DNA from: Actinobacillus minor NM305
GTDB lineage: Bacteria; Pseudomonadota; Gammaproteobacteria; Enterobacterales; Pasteurellaceae
Reading direction: 5' to 3'
Assembly (NCBI RefSeq): GCF_000175195.1
Contig: NZ_ACQL01000087.1
Span: forward strand, 1-64,000
Length of the DNA stretch: 64,000 bases
Position numbers and translations under genes: made by a program. This document shows positions 42,401-51,815 of the stretch, piece by piece. The notes beneath the pieces are model-generated. The model saw nothing but the letters and a program-made list of their open reading frames with translations, was not told the DNA's origin and did no database searches. The first letter of the stretch is position 1. Each line of letters starts with the position of its first letter.

Positions 42401-43053
42401 AATTTTTTGAGCATTATGATTTCCAACAAGCGGTTGAAAAAACAGAAATTATTGCATTATGCGAGAAATTAGCAATTGATGAAGTTTGGGTTGAACCTGT
42501 TTGTCAATGGTTTGAAAAAGTTAGAACAACACCATTTGGCGAAGATTTGGTTTCTTTAAGTGAAGTTGCCAAAGAAAATCGCTTAAATGAATGGCAATTC
42601 TTCTTGCGTTTAAATAATGAAGATTGGGTTAGTGAACTCAATCACTTACTGAAAGAACATAGTGAGTTGGCAAAACATTTACCGCCATTAAAATTGCCTG
42701 ATTTAGAAGGATTTGTCAGAGGTTTTATTGACTGTATTGCAAAAGTGAAGGGTAAATTTTATGTCATTGACTATAAATCAAACTTCTTAGGCTATTTACC
42801 ACAAGATTATTCAGCAGAAAATTTAGCAAAAACAATGGGGCAATACCGCTATGATTTGCAATATTTACTTTATACCTTGGCGGTTCATCGTTACCTAAAA
42901 GGGCGTTTAGGCAAGCAATATGATTATCAAAGAGACTTTGGCGGAGTAGCTTACCTCTTCTTACGAGGCATGAATGGTTCTCCGCAAAGTGGTGTTTATT
43001 TTGATAAACCGAGTTTAGCGCTTATTGAGGGATTAGATCGGTTATTTAACTAA
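39445..43053 (+). CDS. recB: Exodeoxyribonuclease V subunit beta (RecB)
   Basis: Helicase-nuclease subunit of RecBCD, which processes double-strand ends for recombination and destroys foreign linear DNA. The 1202 residues contain UvrD-type helicase motifs (EASAGTGKTHTI, about 17-28; FAMIDEFQDTDK; GDPKQSIYKFRGAD; YVALTRAEHQM) and the C-terminal RecB nuclease domain with VIDYKSN. The length is close to E. coli RecB. It begins 33 bp after norM. recC and recD are not in the window. Confidence 0.95.
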   Translation: MKTLDPITLPLNCSSLIEASAGTGKTHTIKNLYLRLLLGLGHDKSAFQPLTVAQILVVTFTKAATEELRERIRENIQACYTFFQERLSGEETKSDDFFEQLFEQVENKEEALLRLRIAEREIDLASVFTIHSFCQKMLFQFAFDSGVRFDIELKAEQSELMLKLAQEVWREQFYPMGLKETQIVAQELKAPQEALKQIRSYLNDALPELSQQQQLFSQPISEYLNEYQRFFTELKDYWREYRADIVTPIQNELEKKYKTGEKKALSRQSYKKNLVENWIKAVDQWVASDSSSFPANAFERFCQQMLIEKAEEGGVPLTSPHFAKNQAFLTAYQTQFDGKIKPVLLYHFLLSLREKIAEHQAQYAERGFDDLLKMLNQALKGERGEQLAAQIRAQFPFAMIDEFQDTDKTQYDIFRQIFMSEKAENQGFIMIGDPKQSIYKFRGADIFTYLEAANQAKEKRTLSKNWRSFPEVVESVNQLFSFPQHTEASPFLHQDIHFQPVSAKEFEFQLMGSEHVVCYLQTEFDEEQAAEHCATQIQLQLKAMQEKNFGVVGLNDSSKNIFQAKDIAVLVRSRNQASLVKNALAQRGVKSVFLSEKSSVYQSEVAYDLAVILKACLHPYHQKTLLSALGSNLWGLTAFELYELKHDESVWENYVANFVAYQQLWQKQGVLAMLHQLFLNEGIIQRLKSRENAERLITDLFHLAELLQSGSHDVENETALLRWYERHLEDDEANDANTLRLESEENLVKIVTIHGSKGLQYPIVWLPFVGKNSYENRNGGLATYHDEEDQKKWDFNEKDERIQRLRNQAEFAEDLRLLYVALTRAEHQMNLILPAHFAKGWNAMHYLLSNGELALDNREEAAISTEDYIKAKNMPCKIENLPEQPRIDDWRAEVDQQETLSVLPFEHSIPQREGQITSFTALYSYHEWKKQSKDHNEAGSLLTDLAQDYDQSVSVLNQTDELEQLDSALNAYHFPHGTKIGNMLHQFFEHYDFQQAVEKTEIIALCEKLAIDEVWVEPVCQWFEKVRTTPFGEDLVSLSEVAKENRLNEWQFFLRLNNEDWVSELNHLLKEHSELAKHLPPLKLPDLEGFVRGFIDCIAKVKGKFYVIDYKSNFLGYLPQDYSAENLAKTMGQYRYDLQYLLYTLAVHRYLKGRLGKQYDYQRDFGGVAYLFLRGMNGSPQSGVYFDKPSLALIEGLDRLFN

Positions 43054-43143
43054 AAGAGGTAAATAACTGTTATCTTTAAAATTTCTTTGAGCTTTATCAA
43101 TATATTAAGCTTTAATGTATTTACGAGTCATTTGCATCTAGAT

Positions 43144-43162
43144 AGAATTTGATATCAATTCT
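43144..43162 (+). promoter_or_regulatory. Possible Fur-type operator upstream of feoA
   Basis: The 19-mer AGAATTTGATATCAATTCT is a near-perfect palindrome 24 bp before the feoA start. Position and AT-rich dyad suit an iron or redox regulator, but the match to the Fur consensus is only partial and it could be coincidence. Confidence 0.35.
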
Positions 43163-43185
43163 TATTTGAAATAAAGAGGTGTCAA

Positions 43186-43452
43186 ATGTCTATGATTTCA
43201 CTTTCTTCATTAGAAAAAAATGTATCGGCTCAAATTCATGAGATTATTGCGAGTGATATTTTTGGCGAGATTGATCACGTAGTAAGTCGCCGTTTAGCAG
43301 ATCTTGGGTTCTCAAAAGGTATGCCGTTAAAAGTGATTGCTAAAGGTTCCTTTGGAAAAGGACCTTATGCAGTACGATTAGGAAATAAATCACAATTTGT
43401 ATTACGTGGGCCTGAGGCTGATAAAATTTTATGCCAAATTGTAGGAGAATAG
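43186..43452 (+). CDS. feoA: Ferrous iron transport protein FeoA
   Basis: Small cytoplasmic SH3-like protein (88 residues) that supports FeoB. The GDEIDHVVSRRLADLGFSKG-like middle and the LGNKSQFVLRGPEAD end are typical. AAAGAGG precedes the ATG. It is 1 nt from feoB, with which it forms an operon. Confidence 0.93.
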   Translation: MSMISLSSLEKNVSAQIHEIIASDIFGEIDHVVSRRLADLGFSKGMPLKVIAKGSFGKGPYAVRLGNKSQFVLRGPEADKILCQIVGE

Positions 43453-43453
43453 T

Positions 43454-45310
43454 ATGAGTTGTTATATTTCTATCCTAGGTGCTCCTAACTGTGGTAAAAC
43501 GGCTCTTTTTAATAGCCTTACAGGCTCTAATGCTAAAGTGGCTAACTATGTTGGCGTAACAGTTGATAAGTTAGAAGGCACTTTTATTGATGATGCGAAT
43601 ATTCGTATTATTGATTTACCGGGCACTTATAGTTTACGAACTACAAGCCTAGATGAAGCTGTTGCTCGTGATATGGTTTTAGGTAAAATCGGTAAACGTC
43701 CTGATGCATTGATTGCGGTGGCAGATGCGACCAATTTACGTATGACATTGCGTATGGTGCTTGAAATTAAAACGTTAGGTTTGCCTATTGTTGTCGCACT
43801 AAATTTAAGTGATATTGCCCGTTCTCGTGGTTTAATCATTGATACACAAAAATTAAGTGCTTTGCTTGAAGTGCCTGTCATTGAAACGGTAGCAATCAAA
43901 AAAGAGGGAACACAAGCTCTACGCGAAGCGATCAAAGACTTACCTCATCAAAAAGCGACACCGTTAGATACAGAATCAGCAGAAAAAATGCTAGAGCAAC
44001 TTGATAGCCAGTTATTGTATCAACAAGTAGAACAGCTCCTTTCTCAATCCGTTACTCGTGAATTAGAACTTCCTCAATGGCACCAACGTTTAGATAACAT
44101 TGTAATGCACCCTGTTATGGGAATTGGGTTATTGCTCGTCATTTTATTGCTTGTTTTCCAAGCGGTTTATTCTTGGGCAGAACCTGTTATGACGTTAATT
44201 GAAGATAGCTTTACATGGCTAGGAGAATGGGTGACTGCAACTTTACCGGAAGGGTTATTGGTTGATTTATTGGTAAATGGTGTGATAGCTGGGGTAGGTG
44301 GCGTGCTTGTCTTTTTACCACAAATTACCATTTTATTTGCCTTTATCTTACTTTTAGAGGATTCTGGCTATTTACCTCGAGCCGCCTTCTTATTGGATAA
44401 TTTACTCGCCAAAAGTGGATTATCAGGGCGAGCATTTATTCCATTGCTATCAAGCTTTGCCTGTGCGGTACCCGCCGTGATGTCGGCAAGAACGATTCAA
44501 GATCCGAGAGAACGTTTAGTGACTATTGCGATTGCGCCAATGCTAACCTGTTCAGCTCGACTTCCTGTGTATGCACTAATTATAGGCGCTATCATTCCTG
44601 ATCAAACGGTATGGGGAATGTTTAATCTACAAGGTTTAGTACTATTCTCACTTTATTTCATTGGGATTTTATCGGCTGGTATTGTTGCTTATATCACGAA
44701 ACGTTTTGCCTTACGCAAAGGGAATATTCAGCAGTTTCCTCTTTTAATGGAACTTCCAACATACCGTATGCCAAACATTCGTCATATCTGTTTAACATTG
44801 TGGGATAGAGTAAGTGCATTCTTAAAACGTGCAGGAACCATTATTTTTGCTCTAAGTGTCATTTTATGGTTCTTAGTTACCTTCCCATCTGCGCCAGAGG
44901 GCGCAACTGCACCGGCAATTGATTACAGTTTTGCGGGGATGTTAGGTCATTTGATTCAACCTATTTTTGCGCCTTTAGGCTTCACTTGGCAAATGTGTAT
45001 TGCAATGATTCCGGGTGTAGCAGCTCGAGAAGTGGTTGTTGCAGCACTTGGTACAGTTTATGCCATGAGTGGTTCAGAAGATCAAATTGTCGATGCATTG
45101 ATTCCGGTTGTAACCAATGATTGGGGGCTTCCAACTGCGCTGGCTTTCATCACATGGTATATTTATGCACCAATGTGTATGGCAACACTTGCGGTAATTA
45201 AGCGTGAAACGAAATCAACCAAACAAACCGCATTGATTACTGCTTATCTTTTTGCATTGGCATACTTGTTTGCCTTTGTGGTTTATCATATTGCATTGAG
45301 GGTTATATAA
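43454..45310 (+). CDS. feoB: Ferrous iron transporter FeoB
   Basis: Inner-membrane Fe2+ importer with an N-terminal GTPase. The G1 motif is GAPNCGKTALFN (about residues 9-20), the G2 region VGVTVDKLEG, G3 DLPGTYSL and G4 NLSD. The membrane part carries Gate motifs with cysteines (SFACAVPAVMSAR, MLTCSARLPVYALI). At 618 residues it is much shorter than E. coli FeoB (773), mostly through a reduced C-terminal region, as in other Pasteurellaceae-like forms. Its stop overlaps the start of a Cys-rich partner gene. Confidence 0.95.
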   Translation: MSCYISILGAPNCGKTALFNSLTGSNAKVANYVGVTVDKLEGTFIDDANIRIIDLPGTYSLRTTSLDEAVARDMVLGKIGKRPDALIAVADATNLRMTLRMVLEIKTLGLPIVVALNLSDIARSRGLIIDTQKLSALLEVPVIETVAIKKEGTQALREAIKDLPHQKATPLDTESAEKMLEQLDSQLLYQQVEQLLSQSVTRELELPQWHQRLDNIVMHPVMGIGLLLVILLLVFQAVYSWAEPVMTLIEDSFTWLGEWVTATLPEGLLVDLLVNGVIAGVGGVLVFLPQITILFAFILLLEDSGYLPRAAFLLDNLLAKSGLSGRAFIPLLSSFACAVPAVMSARTIQDPRERLVTIAIAPMLTCSARLPVYALIIGAIIPDQTVWGMFNLQGLVLFSLYFIGILSAGIVAYITKRFALRKGNIQQFPLLMELPTYRMPNIRHICLTLWDRVSAFLKRAGTIIFALSVILWFLVTFPSAPEGATAPAIDYSFAGMLGHLIQPIFAPLGFTWQMCIAMIPGVAAREVVVAALGTVYAMSGSEDQIVDALIPVVTNDWGLPTALAFITWYIYAPMCMATLAVIKRETKSTKQTALITAYLFALAYLFAFVVYHIALRVI

Positions 45311-45453
45311 TGGTTCAGAATATTATTGTTGGTGCGATTGTTATCGCATGCCTTGGTTATCTTGTTTGGAAATTCGGTTTAAATAGGAAACGTAATCTTT
45401 GCAGTGGTTGCGATAAGTGTTGTGGTAAAAAAGACCAAGGTGGTTGCCACTAA
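45310..45453 (+). CDS. FeoB-associated Cys-rich membrane protein
   Basis: A 47-residue protein overlapping the feoB stop (TAATG). It has one N-terminal membrane helix (IIVGAIVIACLGYLVW) and a cysteine-rich tail CSGCDKCCGKK...GGC. This is the pattern of the FeoB-associated Cys-rich membrane protein family, found where FeoC is missing. It probably supports FeoB, perhaps by binding Fe or sensing redox state; the function is unproven. A terminator follows about 110 bp later. Confidence 0.85.
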   Translation: MVQNIIVGAIVIACLGYLVWKFGLNRKRNLCSGCDKCCGKKDQGGCH

Positions 45454-45565
45454 TTGCTTAAGTTCAAGCGGTCAAAAATAATTGAAATGCCACAAATAGA
45501 AAGATTAAATTATTCTATTCTGGCTTTATAAAACATAATGACTTATTCTAATTGTATGATGTATA

Positions 45566-45599
45566 AAAGGTGGGAATGTGTTATCGCCCACCTTTGTTT
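45566..45599. terminator. Terminator between the feo operon and radA
   Basis: AAAGGTGGG and CCCACCTTT with TTTGTTT after it on the plus strand; it separates convergent units. Confidence 0.7.
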
Positions 45600-45634
45600 A
45601 CCTATTATATAGAGCTCATGTGAAAATAAGCACT

Positions 45635-47014
45635 TTACAAATTCCCCAAAATATCTAATGCTTCAGAGAGCTTTTTAACCCCCATGACTTCCATACCTTT
45701 AATGGCTTTTTTCGGCATGTTGCCAAAAGGTACGATGGCACGTTTAAAACCATGTTTCGCAGCTTCAGAAATACGTTCTTGACCACTCGGGACAGGACGT
45801 ATTTCACCGGCTAAGCCAACTTCGCCGAAGATGACTAAATCTTGAGGTAATGGACGATTTCTAAAGCTAGAGATTAAGGCAAGAATTAACGCTAAATCAG
45901 CACTGGTTTCGGTCACTTTTACACCACCGACAACATTCACAAACACATCTTGATCCGACATCTGTAATCCGCCATGACGATGGAGTACAGCAAGTAATAG
46001 AGATAAGCGATTATGATCTAAGCCTACCGCAACACGGCGTGGATTTGCCAACATTGAGTGATCGACAAGAGCTTGGATTTCAACAAGCAGTGGGCGTGTT
46101 CCTTCCCACAATACAACCACAGAGCTACCTGAGACTAACTCTTCACTACGGCTAAGGAAAATTGCAGAAGGGTTTTTAACTTCACGTAAACCTTGTTCCG
46201 TCATCGCAAAAACACCGAGCTCATTGACAGCACCAAAACGGTTTTTTTGGCTGCGTAATGTTCGATAGCGAGAGTCAGATTCGCCTTCTAAAAGTAAAGA
46301 GGCATCTATGGCATGTTCTAATACCTTCGGTCCCGCCAATGTGCCGTCTTTTGTTACATGACCCACCATAATAATAGCGACTTGGCGTGTTTTGGCATAA
46401 CGAGTAAGAAATGAAGCACATTCACGCACCTGTGAAACAGACCCCGGCGAAGATTGAATATCGGCAAGATGCATCACTTGAATGGAGTCGATAACCATAA
46501 TTTTCGGTTTTTCCTGATCCGCGATATTACAAATATGTTCGACAGACGTTTCAGAGAGCATTTTAAGATGTTCGGTGGGTAAGCCTAATCGATTTGCCCG
46601 CATAGCGACTTGTTGGAGCGATTCTTCCCCAGTGACGTAGAGTGTTGGGATCTCTTTTGATAAGCCACACATTACTTGAAGGAGTAGGGTGCTTTTTCCT
46701 GCCCCCGGATGTCCACCAATTAAAATAGCAGAGCCTGGCACAACGCCACCACCGAGAACACGATCTAATTCATAAAATCCACTACTGAAACGAGGCACTT
46801 CTTGCAGGCTAATTTCTGAGAGAGCCTGTACTTTACCTGATGTTTCACCAGCATAGCCACTAAAGCGGTCATTTTTCTTTGTTTCTTTGGCAGAAATGAG
46901 ACGAACCTCGCTAATGGTATTCCAAGATAAGCACTCTTTGCATTGCCCAAGCCATTTTGAATATTCCGCACCACAATCATTACAAACATAGGCTGTTTTA
47001 GGAGCTTTAGCCAT
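45635..47014 (-). CDS. radA: DNA repair protein RadA (Sms)
   Basis: Branch-migration helicase-like RecA paralogue acting in recombination and repair. The 459 residues begin with a zinc finger (Cys11, Cys14, Cys25, Cys28), then a RecA core with Walker A GGHPGAGKST, the RadA-specific KNRFG motif (QKNRFGAVNE) and a C-terminal Lon-like domain. The frame is open 52 codons further upstream, but the ATG at 47014 (MAKAPKTAYVC) is the family start. Divergent from the competence pilus operon. Confidence 0.95.
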   Translation of the reverse strand: MAKAPKTAYVCNDCGAEYSKWLGQCKECLSWNTISEVRLISAKETKKNDRFSGYAGETSGKVQALSEISLQEVPRFSSGFYELDRVLGGGVVPGSAILIGGHPGAGKSTLLLQVMCGLSKEIPTLYVTGEESLQQVAMRANRLGLPTEHLKMLSETSVEHICNIADQEKPKIMVIDSIQVMHLADIQSSPGSVSQVRECASFLTRYAKTRQVAIIMVGHVTKDGTLAGPKVLEHAIDASLLLEGESDSRYRTLRSQKNRFGAVNELGVFAMTEQGLREVKNPSAIFLSRSEELVSGSSVVVLWEGTRPLLVEIQALVDHSMLANPRRVAVGLDHNRLSLLLAVLHRHGGLQMSDQDVFVNVVGGVKVTETSADLALILALISSFRNRPLPQDLVIFGEVGLAGEIRPVPSGQERISEAAKHGFKRAIVPFGNMPKKAIKGMEVMGVKKLSEALDILGNL

Positions 47015-47094
47015 TTTTAACCTCAAATAAATCACTGTAAAAACAAACAGATGATAGCAAAATTTATAGATTAAAGTAAATGCTATGCCACTAT

Positions 47095-47116
47095 TTTTGC
47101 GATCGTGCTCGAAAAT
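47095..47116 (+). promoter_or_regulatory. CRP-S (Sxy-dependent) competence site upstream of pilA
   Basis: TTTTGCGATCGTGCTCGAAA is a CRP site with C in the place of T in the core (TTGCGA-N6-TCGAAA), the hallmark of CRP-S sites that need Sxy/TfoX. It is centred about 53 bp upstream of a -10-like TATAAG (47158-47163), which gives a class I position near -64 and fits competence control of the pilus genes. Confidence 0.82.
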
Positions 47117-47198
47117 TTTAAGATTGCCACTCGCAAAAAAGAGTGAGTTCGGCAAACTATAAGGGCGCAAATCTTGCGTCTTACAAAAGGAACTTTAC

Positions 47199-47645
47199 AT
47201 GAAATCTCAATTTTTATTTAAAACGGCAAAAGCATTTACGTTAATCGAATTGATGATCGTGATTGCGATTATTGCCATTCTTGCCACGATTGCGATCCCT
47301 TCATATACCACCTATACCCAGAAAGCAGCGCTATCAGAGTTGCTCAGAGCATCTTCCTCTTATAAATCAGATGTGGAGGTCTGTATCTACAATACTGGTG
47401 CTGTGACGAATTGTTCGGGTGGTTCGAATGGTATTCAAGCTAATAAAACCTCAAGCGATGAAACCAAATACTTGAAATCCGTTTCTGTCACGAATGGGGT
47501 AATTAGTGTGGCAGGAAAAGGGAATGTTGATGGCTTTGGTTATAGCATGACCCCAACATTTGCAAATAATACGATTAGTTGGAAAACCGCATGTACAGGT
47601 TCAGACACCAGCTTGTTCCCTGCAAATTTCTGTTCGACTAACTAA
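47199..47645 (+). CDS. pilA: Type IV pilin (ApfA/PilA type)
   Basis: Major pilin of the competence pilus. It has a short prepilin leader ending KTAKA, cleavage between Ala12 and Phe13, then FTLIELMIVIAIIAILATIAIPSY with the glutamate at position 5 of the mature protein. The Ala instead of Gly before the cut, and the C-terminal disulfide region CTGSDTSLFPANFC, match A. pleuropneumoniae ApfA. The protein is 148 residues. Strong AAGGAA ribosome site. First gene of pilABCD, behind a CRP-S promoter. Confidence 0.94.
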   Translation: MKSQFLFKTAKAFTLIELMIVIAIIAILATIAIPSYTTYTQKAALSELLRASSSYKSDVEVCIYNTGAVTNCSGGSNGIQANKTSSDETKYLKSVSVTNGVISVAGKGNVDGFGYSMTPTFANNTISWKTACTGSDTSLFPANFCSTN

Positions 47646-47694
47646 AAAACAACCCATTCTTTTTGCCTCGTAGAAAGAATGGGGAGGATAACGT

Positions 47695-49080
47695 ATGACT
47701 TATTCAGTATGTGATCTTAATACCCAAGAAGTATTTGATATTTCAGAAAAACAATGGCAAAAAAATTGCCATGAAAAGCAGATATTGCTTCGTTATTTAG
47801 CCGTGCCAATAAAAGAAGATAAAGAAAAGCTTTGGTTAGCCATTGATGATTTAAATAATTTAACCGCTTGTGAAATTTTCTCATTTTTGGTGCATAAAGC
47901 TATTGAGCCTGTATTAATTTCAAAAGAAGAATTGAAGTATTTGCTTAATGAATTATCGCCTGAACAACAAGTGATTTATGAAGAGGCAGAATTTCAACTA
48001 GCACAAAAAGATCAAGAGGAAATAACAAATCCAAATGATCCTATTATTCAAACATTGGACCAGCTTTTTAAATTTTGTTTACAACAAAACGCATCTGATA
48101 TTCATATTGAACCTCAAAAAGCTCATTTAATGATTCGATTAAGAATTGATGGTGTTTTGCATATTTATAAAACATTGCCGATTAGTTTATCTAATCGGAT
48201 AGTTTCACGGATTAAGCTTTTAGCTAAATTAGATATTAGCGAAACAAGATTTCCACAAGATGGGCAATTTCATTTTAAAACATTATTAGGAGATATTTTA
48301 GATTTTCGTGTATCAAGTCTGCCAACAAATTATGGAGAAAAATTAGTCTTACGTTTACAAAAAAATAAACCCACACAAGCCGATTTTTTATCTCTAGGGT
48401 TTAATCAACAACAAAAAGAAAAACTCATTTTTTCCTTAGAACAACCTCAAGGTTTAATTTTAGTTACAGGACCAACAGGTAGCGGTAAAAGTATTACATT
48501 ATATAGCGCACTCAGTTATTTAAATAACAATCAAAGACATATTCTTACTGCTGAAGATCCAATTGAAATTGAAATAGATGGAATTATTCAGACACAAGTA
48601 AATCGAGGTATTCAATTAGATTTTAGCCAATTATTAAGGACTTTTTTACGCCAAGATCCGGATATCATTATGTTTGGTGAAATTCGGGATGAAGAGAGTG
48701 CGCAAATGGCATTAAGAGCTGCGCAAACAGGGCATTTGGTACTTTCGACATTGCATACTAATGATGCATTCTCTGCTGTGGAGCGTTTATTACAATTAGG
48801 GATAAAAGAATATGAATTGAATAATTCGTTGCTTTTGGTTATTGCACAAAGATTAGTGCGAACACTTTGTTCTCATTGTTTAGGAAAAGGTTGTGAACAT
48901 TGTTATCAAGGCTATAAAGGACGTACAGGCGTTTATCAATTATTATCTAAAAATGGCAATTTTTTTGAAAAAACGACCGCTTGTTTAGACTTTAAAACGC
49001 TCGTTGAAAGTGCAAAAGAAAAAGTTATAGCAAAAATAACAGATGAAGCAGAAGTGAAAAGAGTATTAGGCTATGTTTAA
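47695..49080 (+). CDS. pilB: Type IV pilus assembly ATPase PilB
   Basis: Cytoplasmic hexameric ATPase that powers pilin assembly. Walker A GPTGSGKS at about residues 259-266, the Asp box with SDIHIEPQ, Walker B with MFGEIRDEES and the histidine box TGHLVLSTLHTND. A tetracysteine zinc motif (CSHCLGKGCEHC) is near the C terminus. The 461 residues are on the short side of the family, with a reduced N-terminal domain. It lies 49 bp after pilA and overlaps pilC by 8 nt. Confidence 0.94.
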   Translation: MTYSVCDLNTQEVFDISEKQWQKNCHEKQILLRYLAVPIKEDKEKLWLAIDDLNNLTACEIFSFLVHKAIEPVLISKEELKYLLNELSPEQQVIYEEAEFQLAQKDQEEITNPNDPIIQTLDQLFKFCLQQNASDIHIEPQKAHLMIRLRIDGVLHIYKTLPISLSNRIVSRIKLLAKLDISETRFPQDGQFHFKTLLGDILDFRVSSLPTNYGEKLVLRLQKNKPTQADFLSLGFNQQQKEKLIFSLEQPQGLILVTGPTGSGKSITLYSALSYLNNNQRHILTAEDPIEIEIDGIIQTQVNRGIQLDFSQLLRTFLRQDPDIIMFGEIRDEESAQMALRAAQTGHLVLSTLHTNDAFSAVERLLQLGIKEYELNNSLLLVIAQRLVRTLCSHCLGKGCEHCYQGYKGRTGVYQLLSKNGNFFEKTTACLDFKTLVESAKEKVIAKITDEAEVKRVLGYV

Positions 49081-50269
49081 AGTATATGAATATCAATGGT
49101 CGGCAATAAATCGATTTGAGCAAAAACAAGAAGGGAAGCGATTAGCAAAAAATCAAGAAGAATTAGAAAATCTGCTGTTAAAAAAGGGCTATCATCATAT
49201 CAAAATAAGCCGGAATTTTGCTTTAGCGAAATCGCCAAAATCAGAAGAAATAACCCAAGTCCTTTCTCAATTAGCAATGCTGGTAAAAGCCAAAATTCCG
49301 TTAAAATCGGCATTGACTATGATTTTAGAAAATTGCACACAAATAAAAATTTATTTATGGCTCGAAACCTTAATTAAATGGATTGAATTAGGCTATGCGT
49401 TTTCAGCGGCATTAGGAAGGTCAGAGACATATATCCCTCAACAAGAAATTCAACTCATTAAAATGGGGGAGGTAAGTGGCAAGTTAGAAACTATTTTACA
49501 AAACATTGCAAAAGCTAGAACAGAAAAAGAAAAGACCTTAAAAAAGGTAAAAAAGATCTTATTTTATCCCATTGTTGTTTTGACGATCTCGTTTTCTCTT
49601 TCGATTGGTTTATTGCTATTTATTGTTCCACAATTTGCAGAATTGTATGGTGCAAAAGATAAAAGCCTCCCGATGATTACTGAAATTTTATTTAGTTTAT
49701 CGGCATTTTTACAAGAATATATTAGCGAATTTATCTTCTTTTTTATTGTTACTGTGCTATTTTTCAGATTTATTGTGAGAAAAACAGCTTGGTTTTTCCA
49801 TATAAAAAATCGTTTATTGAAATCTACACCTATCTTCAATCAGATTTTTAATGATGCGCGAATTGTCTTTTTTCATCAAAATTTAGCTTTAATGTTAAAT
49901 GCGAATATCAGGCTAGATGCCATATTACGCTCTTTTTTATCTGAAGCTCCCGATGATCCGCAATTACAGCAAGAAATTACAACAAGCCTACAATTATTAA
50001 AGCAAGGGTATTCATTATCAGAAAGTTTAAACCCGAATTTGTTTAATGAACAGGTCATTCAAATGCTATTTATTGGCGAAAAAAGTGGAAATTTAGCACA
50101 AATGAGTGAGCATATTCATGAAATTTATCAGCAAAAGTTAGACTATCAAATTGACATGATTTCTCAATTATTAGAACCGATGTTAATGTTAATTATGGGA
50201 ATGATAGTAGGAACGATTATTGTGGGATTATATCTTCCTATTTTTGATATGGGATCGTTAGTAGAGTGA
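49073..50269 (+). CDS. pilC: Type IV pilus inner-membrane platform protein PilC
   Basis: Polytopic platform protein (T2SSF family) of the pilus machine, 398 residues. Two repeated cytoplasmic T2SSF domains and three hydrophobic segments are visible, with the last helix near LEPMLMLIMGMIVGTIIVGLYLPIF. Its ATG lies within the end of pilB (8-nt overlap), so they are translationally coupled. Confidence 0.93.
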   Translation: MFKVYEYQWSAINRFEQKQEGKRLAKNQEELENLLLKKGYHHIKISRNFALAKSPKSEEITQVLSQLAMLVKAKIPLKSALTMILENCTQIKIYLWLETLIKWIELGYAFSAALGRSETYIPQQEIQLIKMGEVSGKLETILQNIAKARTEKEKTLKKVKKILFYPIVVLTISFSLSIGLLLFIVPQFAELYGAKDKSLPMITEILFSLSAFLQEYISEFIFFFIVTVLFFRFIVRKTAWFFHIKNRLLKSTPIFNQIFNDARIVFFHQNLALMLNANIRLDAILRSFLSEAPDDPQLQQEITTSLQLLKQGYSLSESLNPNLFNEQVIQMLFIGEKSGNLAQMSEHIHEIYQQKLDYQIDMISQLLEPMLMLIMGMIVGTIIVGLYLPIFDMGSLVE

Positions 50270-50276
50270 GTGGAAT

Positions 50277-50918
50277 ATGGCTATTTTTTTTAAAATCATA
50301 CTAGCGATTTGCTTCGCATGGTGGGGAAGAAAAGAAATTCCAGCGTTTGCATTAAGAATTAATCGGCAGATTTATATGGAATATCATTCTCTTGTTGATA
50401 TGAACGAAAATTATGATTTCTTTCAGAAAAAATCTTGTTTGCAACCGAAAGAAATGCATTTTTCTTATCTGTTTTTTCTATTATTCCCCAGTATTTTAAT
50501 ACTTTATGATGATGTGATTATTGGCGGAATTTTAATTCTATTGTGTTTTCTAGCCTGTTTAGATATTGCTTATTATTTAACAGATATTAGAGTAGTCGCA
50601 CTAATCTTTTTATTATCCTTATCTCAAGGCGAAATTAATACCTTATATGTTTTGATTGGGTTATTTATCATCATTCAAATTATTTCATACGTGATTTTAA
50701 AGAAAGAAGGGATTGGCATGGGTGATTATTTACTTTTTTTAGCCTTATCACCTCTATTTCAAATAGAACAAATGCTGTATTTAATTCTTATCGCCTCTTT
50801 ACTTGGGATTATTTATTACCTTTTTTATTGGGGAATCACAAAACAAAAGCTGGCTAAATTGCCTTTTATCCCTTTTATAACTGCTTCGACTTTTATTGTA
50901 TTTGTTGATAAAATTTAA
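50277..50918 (+). CDS. pilD: Prepilin peptidase PilD, short form
   Basis: Membrane aspartyl protease (A24 family) that cuts and usually N-methylates prepilins. The catalytic aspartates are probably Asp96 (ACLDIAYYLTD) and Asp150 (GIGMGDY). The 213 residues lack the N-terminal cytoplasmic domain with the four-cysteine motif found in Pseudomonas PilD, so it is a short peptidase-only form; whether it methylates is uncertain. It sits 7 bp after pilC and completes the pilABCD operon, followed by coaE and yacG as in many gammaproteobacteria. Confidence 0.88.
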   Translation: MAIFFKIILAICFAWWGRKEIPAFALRINRQIYMEYHSLVDMNENYDFFQKKSCLQPKEMHFSYLFFLLFPSILILYDDVIIGGILILLCFLACLDIAYYLTDIRVVALIFLLSLSQGEINTLYVLIGLFIIIQIISYVILKKEGIGMGDYLLFLALSPLFQIEQMLYLILIASLLGIIYYLFYWGITKQKLAKLPFIPFITASTFIVFVDKI

Positions 50919-50931
50919 ACATAGTTTGTAA

Positions 50932-51743
<812 letters not shown>

Positions 51744-51815
51744 TCTCAACTGATAATCTAAGGGTTTACAAGCGGCAAAATTCTTTCTATTTCTTACAAA
51801 TGTATGCCCTAAGAT

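Noticed and set aside
43144-43162. An FNR site upstream of feoA
   Set aside because: TTGAT is present, but ATCAA is not at the required 4-bp spacing; the palindrome is listed only as a weak Fur-type candidate.
47015-47170. A 52-residue N-terminal extension of RadA
   Set aside because: The extension does not match the family, covers the competence promoter region, and the ATG at 47014 gives the canonical zinc-finger start.
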